From Eutreptiella sp. 'Long Island Sound 2002' (Eukaryota; Euglenozoa; Euglenophyceae; Eutreptiales; Eutreptiaceae), in contig OZ038378.1 in assembly GCA_964036045.1 (NCBI GenBank), positions 58,131,408 through 58,195,407 of the forward strand: a DNA stretch of 64,000 bases, read 5' to 3'. This document shows, one piece after another, positions 25,589-36,176 of this stretch (positions are counted from its first letter, which is position 1; each line of letters opens with the position of its first letter). A program made the position numbers and the translations under genes. The notes under the pieces are model-generated. The model was given only the letters and a program-made list of their open reading frames with translations. It made no database searches and was not told the DNA's origin.

Positions 25589-27055
25589 GCGGTGAAGGGC
25601 CTCCCTGCTGCTTGGGGCCGCATCTGCCACTGACAAAAAACCCAAACTGTGTGTATCTGTCTGACTGCCTGCTTGCTGGCCCAGGGACTGATTGGCTGAC
25701 TGTCAACCTCTCTTCGAGGTGCACTGCCGAAGGCAATATAATTTTTTTCGGTATTGGATATTGGATGGATTGGCCAAAGGATAGAATTAACAGCTACCAT
25801 CCAGAACGCACTGGGAATCAACAGCACAGAACAAAGCCAAAAAAAAAGGTGAACGAAAGAAGAAAGGGGCAACAAGTTCATTGCACACGCATTTTACCCT
25901 AGAGAAAAACTGTGCACAGGCATTTTTTCCCGATATACTACCCCCTGGTAGTGGGTGGAAAAAGGACCCCTAGCCAGAAATTTTCTTTCCACCCCCCCAC
26001 CCCCCCCTGCCCCAGACAATCCCACACCCTCACAGCCCCTTGTAGCCATCTGAAACCACCCGCAATTAGAAGCAACACCAGCAGCACCATCCACAAGGCA
26101 CAAGGAATTTACAGTAACCATCCAGAAAGCACCATGAATTATCAGCAACCATCCACAAGTCACCAAGAGTTAATAGTAACTATCCTCACGCCACAAGGAA
26201 TCGACAGCAACCTGAAGCCGTCCACCACAAGTGCACAAGCACAAATTCTGTTCTTCGCACATTGTGTGCAAGAAAAAAGTTCAAACCTCAGCCGCTGCTC
26301 TGTAATGCAGCCTATGCGTGTGCGATACAGCCCCCCGTGCCCCAGACAATCCCACACCCTCAAAGCCCCTTGTGGCTTCAGGTTGCTGTCGATTCTTTGT
26401 GGTTTCAGAATAGTTACTATTAACTCTTGGTGACTTGTGGATGGTTGGTGATAATTCATGGTGCTTTCTGGATGGTTACCGTAAATTCCTTGTGCCTTGG
26501 TGGTTTCGCTGTTAATTCCCAGTGCGTTCTGGATGGTTGCTGTTAATTCTATCCTTTGGAACAGACAATACCGAAAAAAATTCAAAAACTTGTCGTCTGC
26601 CGTTTCCTGATTTTCCTAAACAACTTACAAGGGAGGTTGTTGTGCAATTTGCAAACACACAAAGCACAAGAGAAGACTGTATGCACACAGGACCATATGC
26701 TACAAAATGTGATAGACATGGTCCTCTTTCTTATTTACCATTCTATCACTTTTTAGCATACAAAAACAAAGAAATTTTTGCTGTAACCTTTTTGTCTCCC
26801 ATTCCATCTCACTGCATTTGACCCCCCCTGTAGGGTTGGAGCCCGCCCTAGTTCACTCCGGCCCCAGTCTGCGTCAGGACTGTTAAGTCTCATGAATGCA
26901 ATTGGCAATCAGCCCCATGAGCACCAGCAAATTCTTTTTGCACCGGCCGCAATTGTAGGTCGCTGCCTCTCTCCACCGGGGTCTGGTGCTCTGACGTCGG
27001 TTGAATTTAGTGATGGCAGCTGGCGCTGCAGACTGCAGATTGCTGCTTCACTACA

Positions 27056-28067
27056 GGGGGAACGTTAGCGCGCCGGGCATCTTTTTGGACCCGTGCCCCT
27101 CTAGTGGCCTTTTAGGGGGTGCGCTAAGGGGGCGCACTTAGCACAGTGCAGCTATTTGGGCGCCTGGCTGTACTAGAGACCCACACTTTGAGATACTAGG
27201 AGCATCATGGTGACCCCTAGCGTAGGTTTTGACTTCTGATTTTGTCTCCTTTGTTGGGGACCCCCGAGAATGCAGGGGTGACGTAGCATTTCCGCCCTCT
27301 TTTGGGCCCCAACCTTCCGGTGCTATTGAGGATGTTTTGATTTGGGATGGGTACGGACCTTCTCGTACCCGAGGTGATTTCTTTGATTTTGAAGTTGGGG
27401 GCCATGATGGCGCTCATAAAGGCCGGATTCATGTCGTTGTGCCATTCATTGGAAGAAAGAATGGCACTTTGACAGCCCGCCAACAAGGTTACAATGATGT
27501 CCATGGGTGGTACAGGGCACGCATTGAGCAGCTGTTTGCTCGGTTGTGGCATTGGGGTTTGGTTAGGAACATCTGGCGTGGCGGCCCCAATGAGTTGCAC
27601 CAGTCAGTCCGCATTTTGTTGCATTTCACTCAGTTTTGCATCCGGAGGCAAGTCCGTCACCCCCCCTACGGACCATGGGAGCATGTCCCGCCTCAGGTTT
27701 GGACTGACCAAAGCAACTCAGCCGCCACGCAAGATGAGGCAGAGGATGAGGCGGAAGTGTGTGTTTTGTGTTGCCAAAGGCGCTCCACCGTCGCAGTTTG
27801 TGATGAGTGTAAGGAGCACTATTGTAATGAATGTATTGACACCCACACTTGTGGGACCAATGTTGTTTGTTAATTACACTACAAATGACAGTTGGAGTGG
27901 TTGAAGTCACAGATATTGCTTTATTTTGCAACGTGCTTTGTAGGGAAGGTGTGCAGTGCAATGTGGTCTACTTGGGGGGCTTCTCCATGAGGGTAAATCT
28001 GGGGCTGAAGTCGGGATAGTTAATAGAAAAGTAGCGCGCCGGGCGCGCGCCGGGCAAACATTCCCCC
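27056..28067. mobile_element. PIF/Harbinger-like DNA element with 3-bp target duplication
   Basis: Inverted ends GGGGGAACGTT (27056-27066) and AACATTCCCCC (28057-28067) are flanked by ACA on both sides (27053-27055 and 28068-28070). Subterminal palindromic motifs GCGCGCCGGGC occur near both ends. A 3-bp duplication is the rule for PIF/Harbinger elements, although TWA is the usual target. The element is 1012 bp and holds one transposase-like ORF, shorter than autonomous relatives. Confidence 0.7.
27229..27873 (+). CDS. DDE transposase fragment fused to a Cys-rich B-box-like finger
   Basis: This 214-codon frame reads from the first available codon, with no upstream exon visible inside the element. 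IEDVLIWDGYGPSRTRGDF carries a candidate second Asp. QGYNDVHGWYRARIEQLFAR followed by LWHWGLVRNIW fits the catalytic Glu helix of DDE_Tnp_4 (PIF/Harbinger, IS5-like) transposases. The N-terminal third of a normal transposase, including the first catalytic Asp, appears to be missing or too short. The C-terminus is unusual: CVLCCQRRSTVAVCDECKEH then YCNECIDTHTC gives Cys pairs spaced like a B-box or treble-clef zinc site. Such fingers bind protein or nucleic acid, so it might direct target choice. The protein would act in the nucleus. Probably inactive as a full transposase; the fusion could be real or a read-through. Confidence 0.65.
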   Translation: MTSDFVSFVGDPRECRGDVAFPPSFGPQPSGAIEDVLIWDGYGPSRTRGDFFDFEVGGHDGAHKGRIHVVVPFIGRKNGTLTARQQGYNDVHGWYRARIEQLFARLWHWGLVRNIWRGGPNELHQSVRILLHFTQFCIRRQVRHPPYGPWEHVPPQVWTDQSNSAATQDEAEDEAEVCVLCCQRRSTVAVCDECKEHYCNECIDTHTCGTNVVC

Positions 28068-28257
28068 ACAGTTTTGGTGGAGTGGGGTCCAGCAGTTTCA
28101 TTCTCCATTGAATCTGTCTGTTGTTTTCAGGCCCATCGTTATTTCAATGTGGAGCCCTGGGTTGGTATGACGCTGTGGTGATCTGTGAAGACTGGTTGCA
28201 GGGTGTTGCCATCCCTGGTTGTCACGCGCGTTGTGCCCTTGAGCACGGCCTTTGAGC

Positions 28258-28542
28258 ATGAACTCCGATGATGAGCTGGACGACGCAGATTTACAAGCAG
28301 AAATTGAGCTGGACGACGCAGATTTACAGGCAGAAATTGAGCGATTACAGAATGAAGTTGCTGAACCCTATGATGACTTGGATTCTGGGGACAACGGATA
28401 CGAGGACACTCCACTGTCTGTGCTGCAGGTATTAGGGACACTGAAACATCATGCCTTTTGGATGGAGGAGTGCGTCAAGAGATGTGAGATGTGTGGAGGA
28501 GTGTGCAGGAATGTGGGTAGAGATGTCTGTACGGATACGTGA
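28258..28542 (+). CDS. Acidic hypothetical protein or exon with an 11-aa tandem repeat
   Basis: ATG at 28258 opens a 94-codon frame that is strongly acidic. Two tandem copies of ELDDADLQAEI (33 bp each, 28272 onward) run into IERLQNEVAEPYDDLDSGDN, which suggests a short coiled coil followed by a disordered acidic tail. The last third (CVKRCEMCGGVCRN) is Cys-rich and may be outside the true coding part if a splice donor is used earlier. No family was recognised. Confidence 0.4.
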   Translation: MNSDDELDDADLQAEIELDDADLQAEIERLQNEVAEPYDDLDSGDNGYEDTPLSVLQVLGTLKHHAFWMEECVKRCEMCGGVCRNVGRDVCTDT

Positions 28543-28564
28543 AGGATTGTGTGCCGCAATGTGT

Positions 28565-28800
28565 GGATAGGGACAGCCCATGGAGGGGTATGAGGGTTGG
28601 GAGTTGGTCCCTGCCAGCGCCGATTACACCCAAGTCCCAGTGTGTGATGGATAAGGACGGCCCATGGAGGGGTGTGGGGGTTGAGTGTCGGTCCTTTCCA
28701 GCGCCGGCTACACCCGAGTCCACACGTGTGGGGGATAGGGACGGCCCATTCGGAGTTGGTCCCTCCCAGAGCTGGATATGCCCGAGTCTTCATGTGTGGA
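28565..28800. repeat. 84-bp tandem repeat, about 2.8 copies
   Basis: Copies begin at 28565, 28649 and 28733 with GGATAGGGACAGCCCATGG or close variants. The period is a multiple of three, so any frame through it repeats every 28 residues, but no clear protein is seen. Confidence 0.85.
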
Positions 28801-29743
28801 TCACATAGCGAGCACAAATGAAGTATCAGGGGCACATGGACCATGAAGGGTTTTATGATTCTCCTAATGGTGGATCCCAGCATTGCTTTTCCCACACTTT
28901 CACACACATTCATTCGGGCAATCCTCACCATTGTGCAAATGCCCCCGTAGGTTGTGTATTTTGTTATCTCTTCACTCTTGTCATCTTTTTTTTCTTGGCA
29001 GGCAGCTCTGTCGCCAAGGAGCATGTGTTCTGCCCGCAGGTATGAATAAGTCAGAGGGACCATTTTTCCCCTCTGCTTTCTCTTTTTCCGTGCATGTTGT
29101 CATCTTTGCACTCAATGAAACAACTAGTGGAGTAGGCATCTACCTTTATGTAGGCAATCTGCTCAGCACCACCCCACCAAGACAGATGCTCCAAGCAACA
29201 TCATTCGAATTGGATTATGCCATGGCAAGGCTTCTGGGCTTTGGGCAATGTAACCCATGGTTTTGTACGGGATTTCTCCATGGGGGGACAACATGGTGGG
29301 ATAATACCCCATACCTCACGTAGAAACTCTCAAAATTTGTCCCAACAAGGAACCTTGCGAGCGTCATTAACCAATTGTCCATTGGTCAGCACACTTTGGG
29401 CTTGCAGCCAAGTTGTCGGTAGGGCTCCTAAGTGAGCGCTCTAGTCATGGATGTGCTGTTATGAAAATGCACGCTGTTCACCAATAAGTATGGTCAAACA
29501 TATGTTAACACCATTTTCACCAAAAAAGGCTTTCTCAAAGTCAAGCACATGTTCAATGTAGAAGGGCAGGTTTCAAATGCGTTTCTCAAATTGTTGCCGC
29601 CAACCTGGCGTGTTGGTAATTCAAAGGGCACCCAAGGGTAACAAAAGCCACCAGTCAATGACTGGTCGATACCGTTAGTGCAAGGGGGTCCTTTAGGAAC
29701 CACCTTTTTTTTGTTAAGCACCGCCGTTAATGACCACTGTGAG
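28801..29743. other. Unassigned stretch
   Basis: No confident gene. A possible tiny exon lies at 29002-29039: a pyrimidine tract ending in TTGGCAG before it and the donor-like GTATGAATAA after it. A minus-strand frame near 29494-29700 contains GGFCYPWVPFELPTRQVGG, which looks protein-like but is unidentified. Confidence 0.3.
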
Positions 29744-29972
29744 GGACCACTAACCGCCAACCACCAACTGCCACCAACTGCCAACTGCCACGTGCCAGCA
29801 GGAACCAACCACCAACCGCCAACCACTGCCAACCGCTACCAATCACCAATCACCAACCACCAACCACCAACCACCAACCACCAACCACCAACCGCCACCT
29901 ACCGCCACCAACCGCCAACCACCAATCGCCAACCGCCACCAACCGCCTACTGCCAATCGCCACCAACCATGG
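29744..29972. repeat. Minisatellite of CCACCAA-type heptamers
   Basis: About 230 bp of imperfect ACCACCAACC/ACTGCCA repeats, most regular at 29850-29890 where the 7-bp unit CCACCAA is exact. The complementary strand is G-rich (TTGGTGG). Open frames through it are low-complexity artefacts. Confidence 0.9.
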
Positions 29973-30123
29973 TTGAACATATGAGCTACACGCGGTCTTT
30001 TTGCAAATCTGCTGTTTTGGGAACACTTTTTTTTTCTCATTAAGGACCCCCCTGCACTAGTATGGGCCAACGCGTGGGCCAAGTCGGAGTCTTGACCCTC
30101 ATTACACTTTGTCCCAAAGATGC

Positions 30124-30288
30124 CCCAAACCCAAGCTAGATAAAGACATTTGGGCCCTCTTCGGGATGGCCAAGCTGCCCCTGTCTCTGCGGGACCTGGT
30201 CTATCAATTTATCTGGGAAAGGTTGCAAATACAAAGCCAATTCCTTTGGCTCCAAACCAAGCAACGCTTGCTATGGGCAGGACACTAG
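30124..30288 (+). CDS. Short coding-like remnant, possibly a LINE C-terminus
   Basis: This 54-codon frame ending in TAG contains KLDKDIWALFGMAKLPLSLR and VYQFIWERLQIQSQFLWL. Pattern and composition look protein-like and resemble the helical region after RT in some LINE proteins, but no diagnostic residue is present. Upstream homology was not found. Listed as a probable pseudogene fragment. Confidence 0.3.
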   Translation, partial: PKPKLDKDIWALFGMAKLPLSLRDLVYQFIWERLQIQSQFLWLQTKQRLLWAGH

Positions 30289-30392
30289 CCGGCGCAACAA
30301 GCACTTAGTGGTGGTCTCTATTTCAAGCAACTTTAAGCCTCCATACATGCATGTTTTGGCGATTGGCGAGTTTCAGGATTGAAAAGGAACTA

Positions 30393-30985
30393 GATGTGCC
30401 TCCGAATTCGCCTAATGGTCTATGTGGATGAAAATTCGACTATTGTCGCATGTCGCAGAGCGACCACATTTGCAACACATGCCACTAGTGGTGACAGTGC
30501 CATGCATGGCACCGCATTCCAGTGCAATGCTCTTGTGTCCAGTTTGTATATCGCAGTGCAGTGCAGTGCAGTGCAGTATGGCTGTTGTGTGCGAGTGTGT
30601 GCAGTGCAGCGCAGTGCAGTGCAATGCAATGTGTTGTGTACCAATGTGCACAATGTAGTGCAGTGCATGTAACACAGTAGGGCTGTTATGTGCCACACCT
30701 TTTTATTTGTGTTTTCATTTGACGACTATTTGCGTCATTGATCTTCATCACCCTCAGTTTTCGTGTACATAAGAGCAAACCATATTGTGAATGCTAGGGT
30801 TGGGGTCATGGTTAGTGAATACGGTAGTATGCTGCGAGAACGTAGCCTTAGTTTGCGCAGTGTTGTTACCCATGCGAGCCACGCTACGCACTAGCGGACA
30901 CACAACGGTTGATTAGGCAAGGTTTTGCCTATTGTGTAACAATGGACAAGTTTGGACCCCATTACTATAGGAGAATAATCTCCGG
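30393..30985. repeat. Inverted repeat arm A (partner 32047-32645)
   Basis: About 600 bp whose reverse complement matches 32047-32645 with many mismatches. Both arms contain a TGCAGTGCA-rich core, the ATTCGCCTAATG and CTATTGTCGCAT motifs, and a shared GGACCCCATTACTATAG end. Identity is perhaps 65-75% by eye. Confidence 0.8.
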
Positions 30986-31477
30986 CATCTCAATAATTTG
31001 TTCTGTTGCTTCCATCGGTGTCTTCTGTCTCCGTTTCTGTTGGTTTCTTTGTTACCCTCGTGCTTGCTGTGTGCTTGATGTAGCATAGACAGTGCATCCG
31101 GGCGAGGTATTAACAAATATTTCTTCGTTGCGTTCAACATTCAGCACCCTAAAATTCTTTCGTGTCAAAGCTGGCGTCTAAACCTCAGATATGCTCGTAC
31201 CACCATAGTACCATTGTATGTATGAAATTCACCCATGTTCTGTGCACTTTTCTGCTCCGGGTGCGCATTTTTGTGCATGTGATGGCTTTGGCAATTGAAC
31301 GACTTTGATTGAGTGTTCCATTCTATAGTGTTGTTATGTCCATTTTTTGTAAGAAGAATTGTGGGTAAATAGAGGGGTTGTATGCGGAAGATTGAAGGTG
31401 CAACAAACCAGGAGGATGCTGCCCTAAAGAATGGCCCATACAAGGCACCAAACTCGCTCAAATGACTCTTGACAGGT

Positions 31478-31735
31478 TATTCGTATGTAAATGAGCTTTT
31501 GCTCAACAAGCTGGTGTCACAGGGGTACTCCTTGTTTATGGTAGTATCATTTCAAAGCGTTATTTATATGATGCAGTGTTGGAGGGTGCAAGTGGCAGAG
31601 GCACGGGTGATGTATTCTTTACTCCACTATGAAACTTTTTGAACTAAGTAGGCAAAAATTCGCCTACCTAATGATTAGGCCAAAATTCGACGATCCCATA
31701 TCGGCAAAAATTCGCCTAGGTGTTTCATGAAGTTG
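31478..31735. repeat. Inverted repeat arm B (partner 32700-32945)
   Basis: Contains TATGTAAATGAGCTTTTGC, GTGTTGGAGGGTGCAAGTGG and ACTTTTTGAACTAAGTAGG. Reverse-complement counterparts lie at 32700-32945 in the matching order. It is followed by near-palindromes of the form AGGCAAAAATTCGCCT. Confidence 0.8.
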
Positions 31736-32046
31736 CGTGGAAATTTATTCATTTAATTTATTTCTTCAAGAAACCCATTGTCGATCATGTCCAAACATTC
31801 GACGGTTAGACCTATGGTTGAATTTGGGACTGTGGTTGTACAAGCTCCTGTGAGCTTCACATGCAAACTAGCGGACCAAATTGACACAACTGACAGATAG
31901 AATCAAGGACCAAGCGACTGACAAGGTGCATCCTGGGTCTTTGCAAGCTTTACTATGGTTTGGCCGTATGATGGTGCACTGTGTGACATAGGGAGCGGGT
32001 TCCATTCCCGCCGCACGCAAGGTCTGCTACGGTCTGCCCGGCACAT

Positions 32047-32645
32047 CCTGTTGAGATTATTCTATTGTAGTGATGGGGTCCAAACTCGTCCATTGTTACC
32101 CAATAGGCAAATTTTCGCCTGAACAACTGTCGTGTGTCCGCTAGTGTGTAGCGTGACACACATGGGTAACAACGCAGGGCAAACTAAGGCTACTTTCCGG
32201 CAGCATACTACTATATTTAGTAGCCATAACCATAACCCTAACATGCAACATACGGTTTGTTCTTATGTACATGAAAAGTGAGGGTGATGAAGACGAATGA
32301 TGCAAATGGTCCTGACATGTAACTACAAATGGAAAAAGGTGTGGTACACAACAACCGTACTGCACTACACTGCACTACGTTGTGCACAGTGGTACACAAC
32401 AACCACACCGCTTTGCACTGCACCGCATTGCATTGTACACACTGGTACACAGCTGGTACACAGCAGCCACACTGCACTACAGCGCACTGCATTGCACTAT
32501 CCACGCTGGTGCACACTCACACTTCTGTGCAGTGCAGTGCATTGCACTGTGGCCATTAGTTGCATGTGTAGCAACTATTCCTTCACTCCAAACACCCCAT
32601 TATGCGACAGTAGTCCACTTTTTCGTCTATACCCCCCATTAGGCC
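32047..32645. repeat. Inverted repeat arm A' (partner 30393-30985)
   Basis: Reverse complement of arm A. It includes CCAATAGGCAAATTTTCGCC, AGTGAGGGTGATGAAGA and the TGCACTGCA-rich core. One CCCTAA occurs near 32237 but is not tandemly repeated, so it is not telomeric. Confidence 0.8.
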
Positions 32646-32699
32646 AATTTTCACCCATTTGGCGGTAATCACTACATAATTCCTCGTGCTCCACACAAA

Positions 32700-32945
32700 G
32701 TAGGCGAATTTTCACCTAATTTTGGCCATAAGGCAAAATTTTGAATAAATGTGTTGATTGAAATTTCACCTATTTAGTTCAAAAAGTTTTGCAGGGGAGT
32801 AAAGAATGCATTGCCCATACCTCTGCCACCTGCGCCCTCCGACACTACATCATACACACAACACGTTCGGATGTTATTACCATCGGCAAGGGAAAACCCT
32901 CTGACAGCACATTGTTCGCAAAAGCTCATTTACATACCAAGACGT
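32700..32945. repeat. Inverted repeat arm B' (partner 31478-31735)
   Basis: Reverse complement of arm B. Order along the window is A, B, A', B', which is not the order expected from a single inverted duplication. Confidence 0.8.
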
Positions 32946-33226
32946 TGTAAACAGTCATTTCGCCGGTTTTGGTGCCTTGCATGGTCTATTTTTCGAGGCG
33001 GCCTCCTCCATGTTTCCTGCACCTTCGGCTCTCCTTGTGTAACCCCCCCCGTTTTTTGTACATCGGTTGATGGTATGAATATGCTAAATCAACATTTCAC
33101 CAAAAAATTTTTTTTGGTAGGAGACACTTTGGGCCACCTAAGATATTGGGTTTTTTAGCCCGTGCTAAGGGCAGCTTTTGGGCCTCGTTCGCCTACCATT
33201 TTTTGTGCGATTTGGTTCCTCAAGCC

Positions 33227-33401
33227 GGGTCACACAATAGAGGTTCAAGCAGGTTCACACAATGGAGATCCAAGCCGGTTCACACAATGGAGATCCACGG
33301 CGGTTCACACAATGGGGGTTCAAGCCGGTTCCCACAATGGAGATCCAAGCCGTTTCACACAATGGAGATCCAAGCCGGTTCGCACAATGTAGACCCAAGC
33401 G
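33227..33401. repeat. 25-bp minisatellite, seven copies
   Basis: The unit is GGTTCACACAATGGAGATCC plus five bases, starting every 25 bp from 33227 to 33377. Copies differ at 1-4 positions. Confidence 0.95.
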
Positions 33402-33799
33402 GAGCGCTTCATTGTAAATGGGGTGACAAAGACCTTAGTAAAATGAAGCCAAAAGGTAACAATGCACCACAGGCAACAACGACAATGCTTGCACAAAATG
33501 TCAACAACCGGTAAGCCTTTCTTTTCAATGAGAAGTTATGTAGGTTAGAAGCAATGACACTTCCAATGCCGATTTCGGCTATTTACCACCAAGAGATCAT
33601 GTAGGACACTCTTGGAGGTCTGTCCTCTCAAATAAGCTGGGTTACCCGCCCACCGTGCCAGGAGGCCGTTTCGCCTGTCCGCTTTGCACCGAGCGGTAGG
33701 TCCTCCTCCGGTTGGAGGATAATCAAACCTGTGGAGTTGTTCCCCCATTGCCACGGTTTTGCATAAGGGCACGGGGATCTATGGCCCTTCGGCTCATGG

Positions 33800-34018
33800 G
33801 TGAAGTACCTCCTCTTCCCCCCAAAATTGGTGCAAGGGAGCAACTGCTCCTTGCCGTCGACCTTCATTGTCCAGGGGGATGCCTACCTGAGGTTGGAGGC
33901 CATTGGTCCCTGCTCACCATCTCTTTGGCCACTCCGCCTGCTCCCCCCTGCCAACGTGGGAGACGCTTTTGAATACCACCTACCAATTGAGGGGGGCACA
34001 CTGTTCGAATTCCAGACC
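33800..34018 (+). CDS. Coding-like fragment upstream of a CA tract
   Basis: The frame contains STFIVQGDAYLRLEAIGPCS and VGDAFEYHLPIEGGTLFEFQ and stays open into a CA microsatellite (about 34026-34050). It reads like a genuine protein piece but no family, start or splice sites could be assigned. Confidence 0.3.
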
Positions 34019-34159
34019 CCCCCGTCACACACACACACACACACACACACCCTCACGCCCCAGACACCCCAAAGTTTTTTGAACCCGTCTTTCTCCAAAT
34101 TGAGATTTCGGGGGAAAGTGTTGGGGCCGAAGTCACCGAAAAAAATTTTGGCCTCTTGA

Positions 34160-36176
34160 TGGGTTTTTTTGTTTGTACCCGACGTGTCTATACTCACAAA
34201 TACTCAGAATTTGGTGGAGAATTCACAAATGGGTGAAAAAAAAAACCAACAAATTTTTGATCGCCAACCTGACCTCCTGGTTGGACATTGGCTGATGGGA
34301 GCCTGAGCTCAAGGGAAATTTTTTTCCGAAAAATCTTTTACGCCAGTTGTGTATGTTCTTAATGATCAGTGTGTCATGGGGATTATTTGGAGGTATGTAT
34401 GTTGGGGTACCCACGGACCCCGCTTGGGAGCCCGCCGCTTGACGAGCTAACCCCCCCCCCCCCTCCAAACCCCCAAAAGTTTTGGCACCCGTTTGGTGTC
34501 TGCAATTCGAACAGGCCGCCCCCGTTGCTAGCAAGTCATTTTTCCTTGCAGTGTCACCGTTCTAGAAGTGCTATGGTTACCACCGACAAAACGGTTCAAA
34601 GATTCATCTATTGCTGCCTACTCATGTCCATCAAAACATATCCGTGGTTCTGTACCTTTGCAATGGCAAGGTTCAAGGGGGGGTAAGCAATGATGATGCC
34701 ACGGTGATCATCGGCGAGGATCAATTTGGGACAAGACGTGTCATTAGAGTGTTCACAAGTGGGCTCCATGTTCAATGAGGGCATAGGAAACTCCAACAAC
34801 AAGTGAATGCGAGGGCCGCTAACAAATGAGAACCATCTATGGGATTTCCGCGCACTACAATGCCTTCATTCACGGGACCTCCTCTGTATTGCTGGTGGCC
34901 TGCACTATGGCAACACTTGTGCTCATCCCAAGGAATTGTGTGGTCATGTGCATGTTGCACTAACCCATGGCCATGGGGCGCTTGTTGGGGGGTTTGTTGA
35001 AGGGGACACATAGTCGCTCGACACATGCGACCATAGTCACTTGTAAGTCCGCGAAATGCAGTAGTGGTTGGAGTCCCTTGGGAATGATGTCTCTGGATGG
35101 CCCAAGATTTTTTCAAGCACGGCCGTAGATTGGGCTCCGGCAACATGTAGGACCGAACTCATCCAGGCTGGGCCATTGCAAACAATTGGGCCCTGCTACA
35201 ATTCGTTGATCAAACATACCAGCGGGCGGACCCCCCAAGGTTTGCGGAAGTGGCCGGTAAATTGCTGCACGTTTGCACTCAAGGCCCGGCCTCTTAGTAC
35301 CTGTTGAGTGTGGAGAGGCGTATGGATGCAATGGTGGGGGACATTGCACCTCTCAACTAAACCATGTTTTGCAACCATGTTTCTGAGAGCATCAACTGGT
35401 TTCCAAAGTACATGGCCATAATCATAATAGCAACCAGGGCTTGGTGTGTGTGTGTGTTTGTGTGTGTATGTGTGTGTGTGCTGCTCCTCCTCGCGAAGGG
35501 AATGGATGTTTTCTTTGGCCGCAGAGTGATAGTCATGAAGCGGGGGGCAGCAGTTCAAGCCCAGTGGATTTAGCGCTTCACATGTTTTGGCATCCATTGC
35601 CTTCTAATTCATTGCGCACGCGATGTTCACTTTGTGAAGGCTATTGCAAATGCAATTCCAGCTACGTGCACCAGGAAGCGGTATGTATGCATGTTCTGAA
35701 GTGATGTACAAGTGATCTATTGCAGCTGCTTGGTTTTCATCTAGATTTGATTGTGTCCCGCTGGACCCGATTCAACTAGACAGCATGTCCAACACTTCGA
35801 CTAGATTACTTCAAAACCCGGTTCCATCTATGTCCACATGTCGTGAAGATCAATATGGCAGGGGGAAACCCGTGTGGAGTGAGGGTGGTGTGGAGGAACA
35901 ACACTAGGGGAATACACCGGGTGGCACCGGGGGAGCGAGCTGTGTAGCAAAGGAAACCTGCAATTTGGTTGCAAGCACTAGCAATTTTGTAACGGGTGCA
36001 AAATTGGGACCAAAAGCGCACCGTTGCGGGTTTGGACCCAGGCTGTCGTGGCATGTTTAGGCGGAAAACAACAAGAGGAGCAATGGTGTTAGAAGTGCAA
36101 CCGCCCACCCTCCTGATGAGCCCTCAGGGAGAGTCCGGCTTCTAGTTGGACGCCGCCACAGACTGCCATCCTTGAG
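34160..36176. other. Unassigned, probably decayed sequence
   Basis: No confident gene on either strand. There is a C run at about 34450-34462 and a GT microsatellite at about 35440-35480. A minus-strand frame at 35196-35597 is open but partly a translation of the GT tract. Confidence 0.35.

Larger units (their letters stand above)
25137..25739. mobile_element. 603-bp nested insertion with 18-bp inverted repeats
   Basis: The uninterrupted right arm of the host foldback shows the empty site (reverse complement TTTTTGAATTTTTTTCGG near 26567-26585). In the left arm this sequence is split after GAAT and resumes at AATTTT, giving a 3-bp duplication AAT (25134-25136 and 25740-25742). The insertion begins CACCTCGAAGAGAGGTTG, and the exact reverse complement, CAACCTCTCTTCGAGGTG, lies at 25704-25721. 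About 18 bp follow the right repeat, so the left end may be clipped. It carries two tRNA-like segments in opposite orientation. Confidence 0.75.
24912..26828. mobile_element. Foldback (long inverted repeat) element
   Basis: The tip GGGGGGGTCAAATGCAGTGA at the left is matched in reverse by CACTGCATTTGACCCCCCC at the right. The left arm (24912-25136, then 25740-25825, then 26085-26225) pairs in order with the right arm (26828 back to about 26370). The arms are partly built from ~31-bp tandem units around ACCATCCAGAAAGCACC, the architecture of foldback transposons. The left arm is interrupted by the 603-bp insertion 25137-25739 and by extra sequence 25826-26084. A 49-bp direct repeat containing CCCCAGACAATCCCACACCC occurs at 26007-26055 and 26336-26384. 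No ORF of its own. Confidence 0.8.

Noticed and set aside
29678-30043. 121-codon Pro/Thr/Asn frame
   Set aside because: Translation of the CCACCAA minisatellite.
32223-32245. Telomeric repeat (ACCATAACCATAACCCTAAC)
   Set aside because: Only one exact CCCTAA occurs, with degenerate neighbours; no tandem array.
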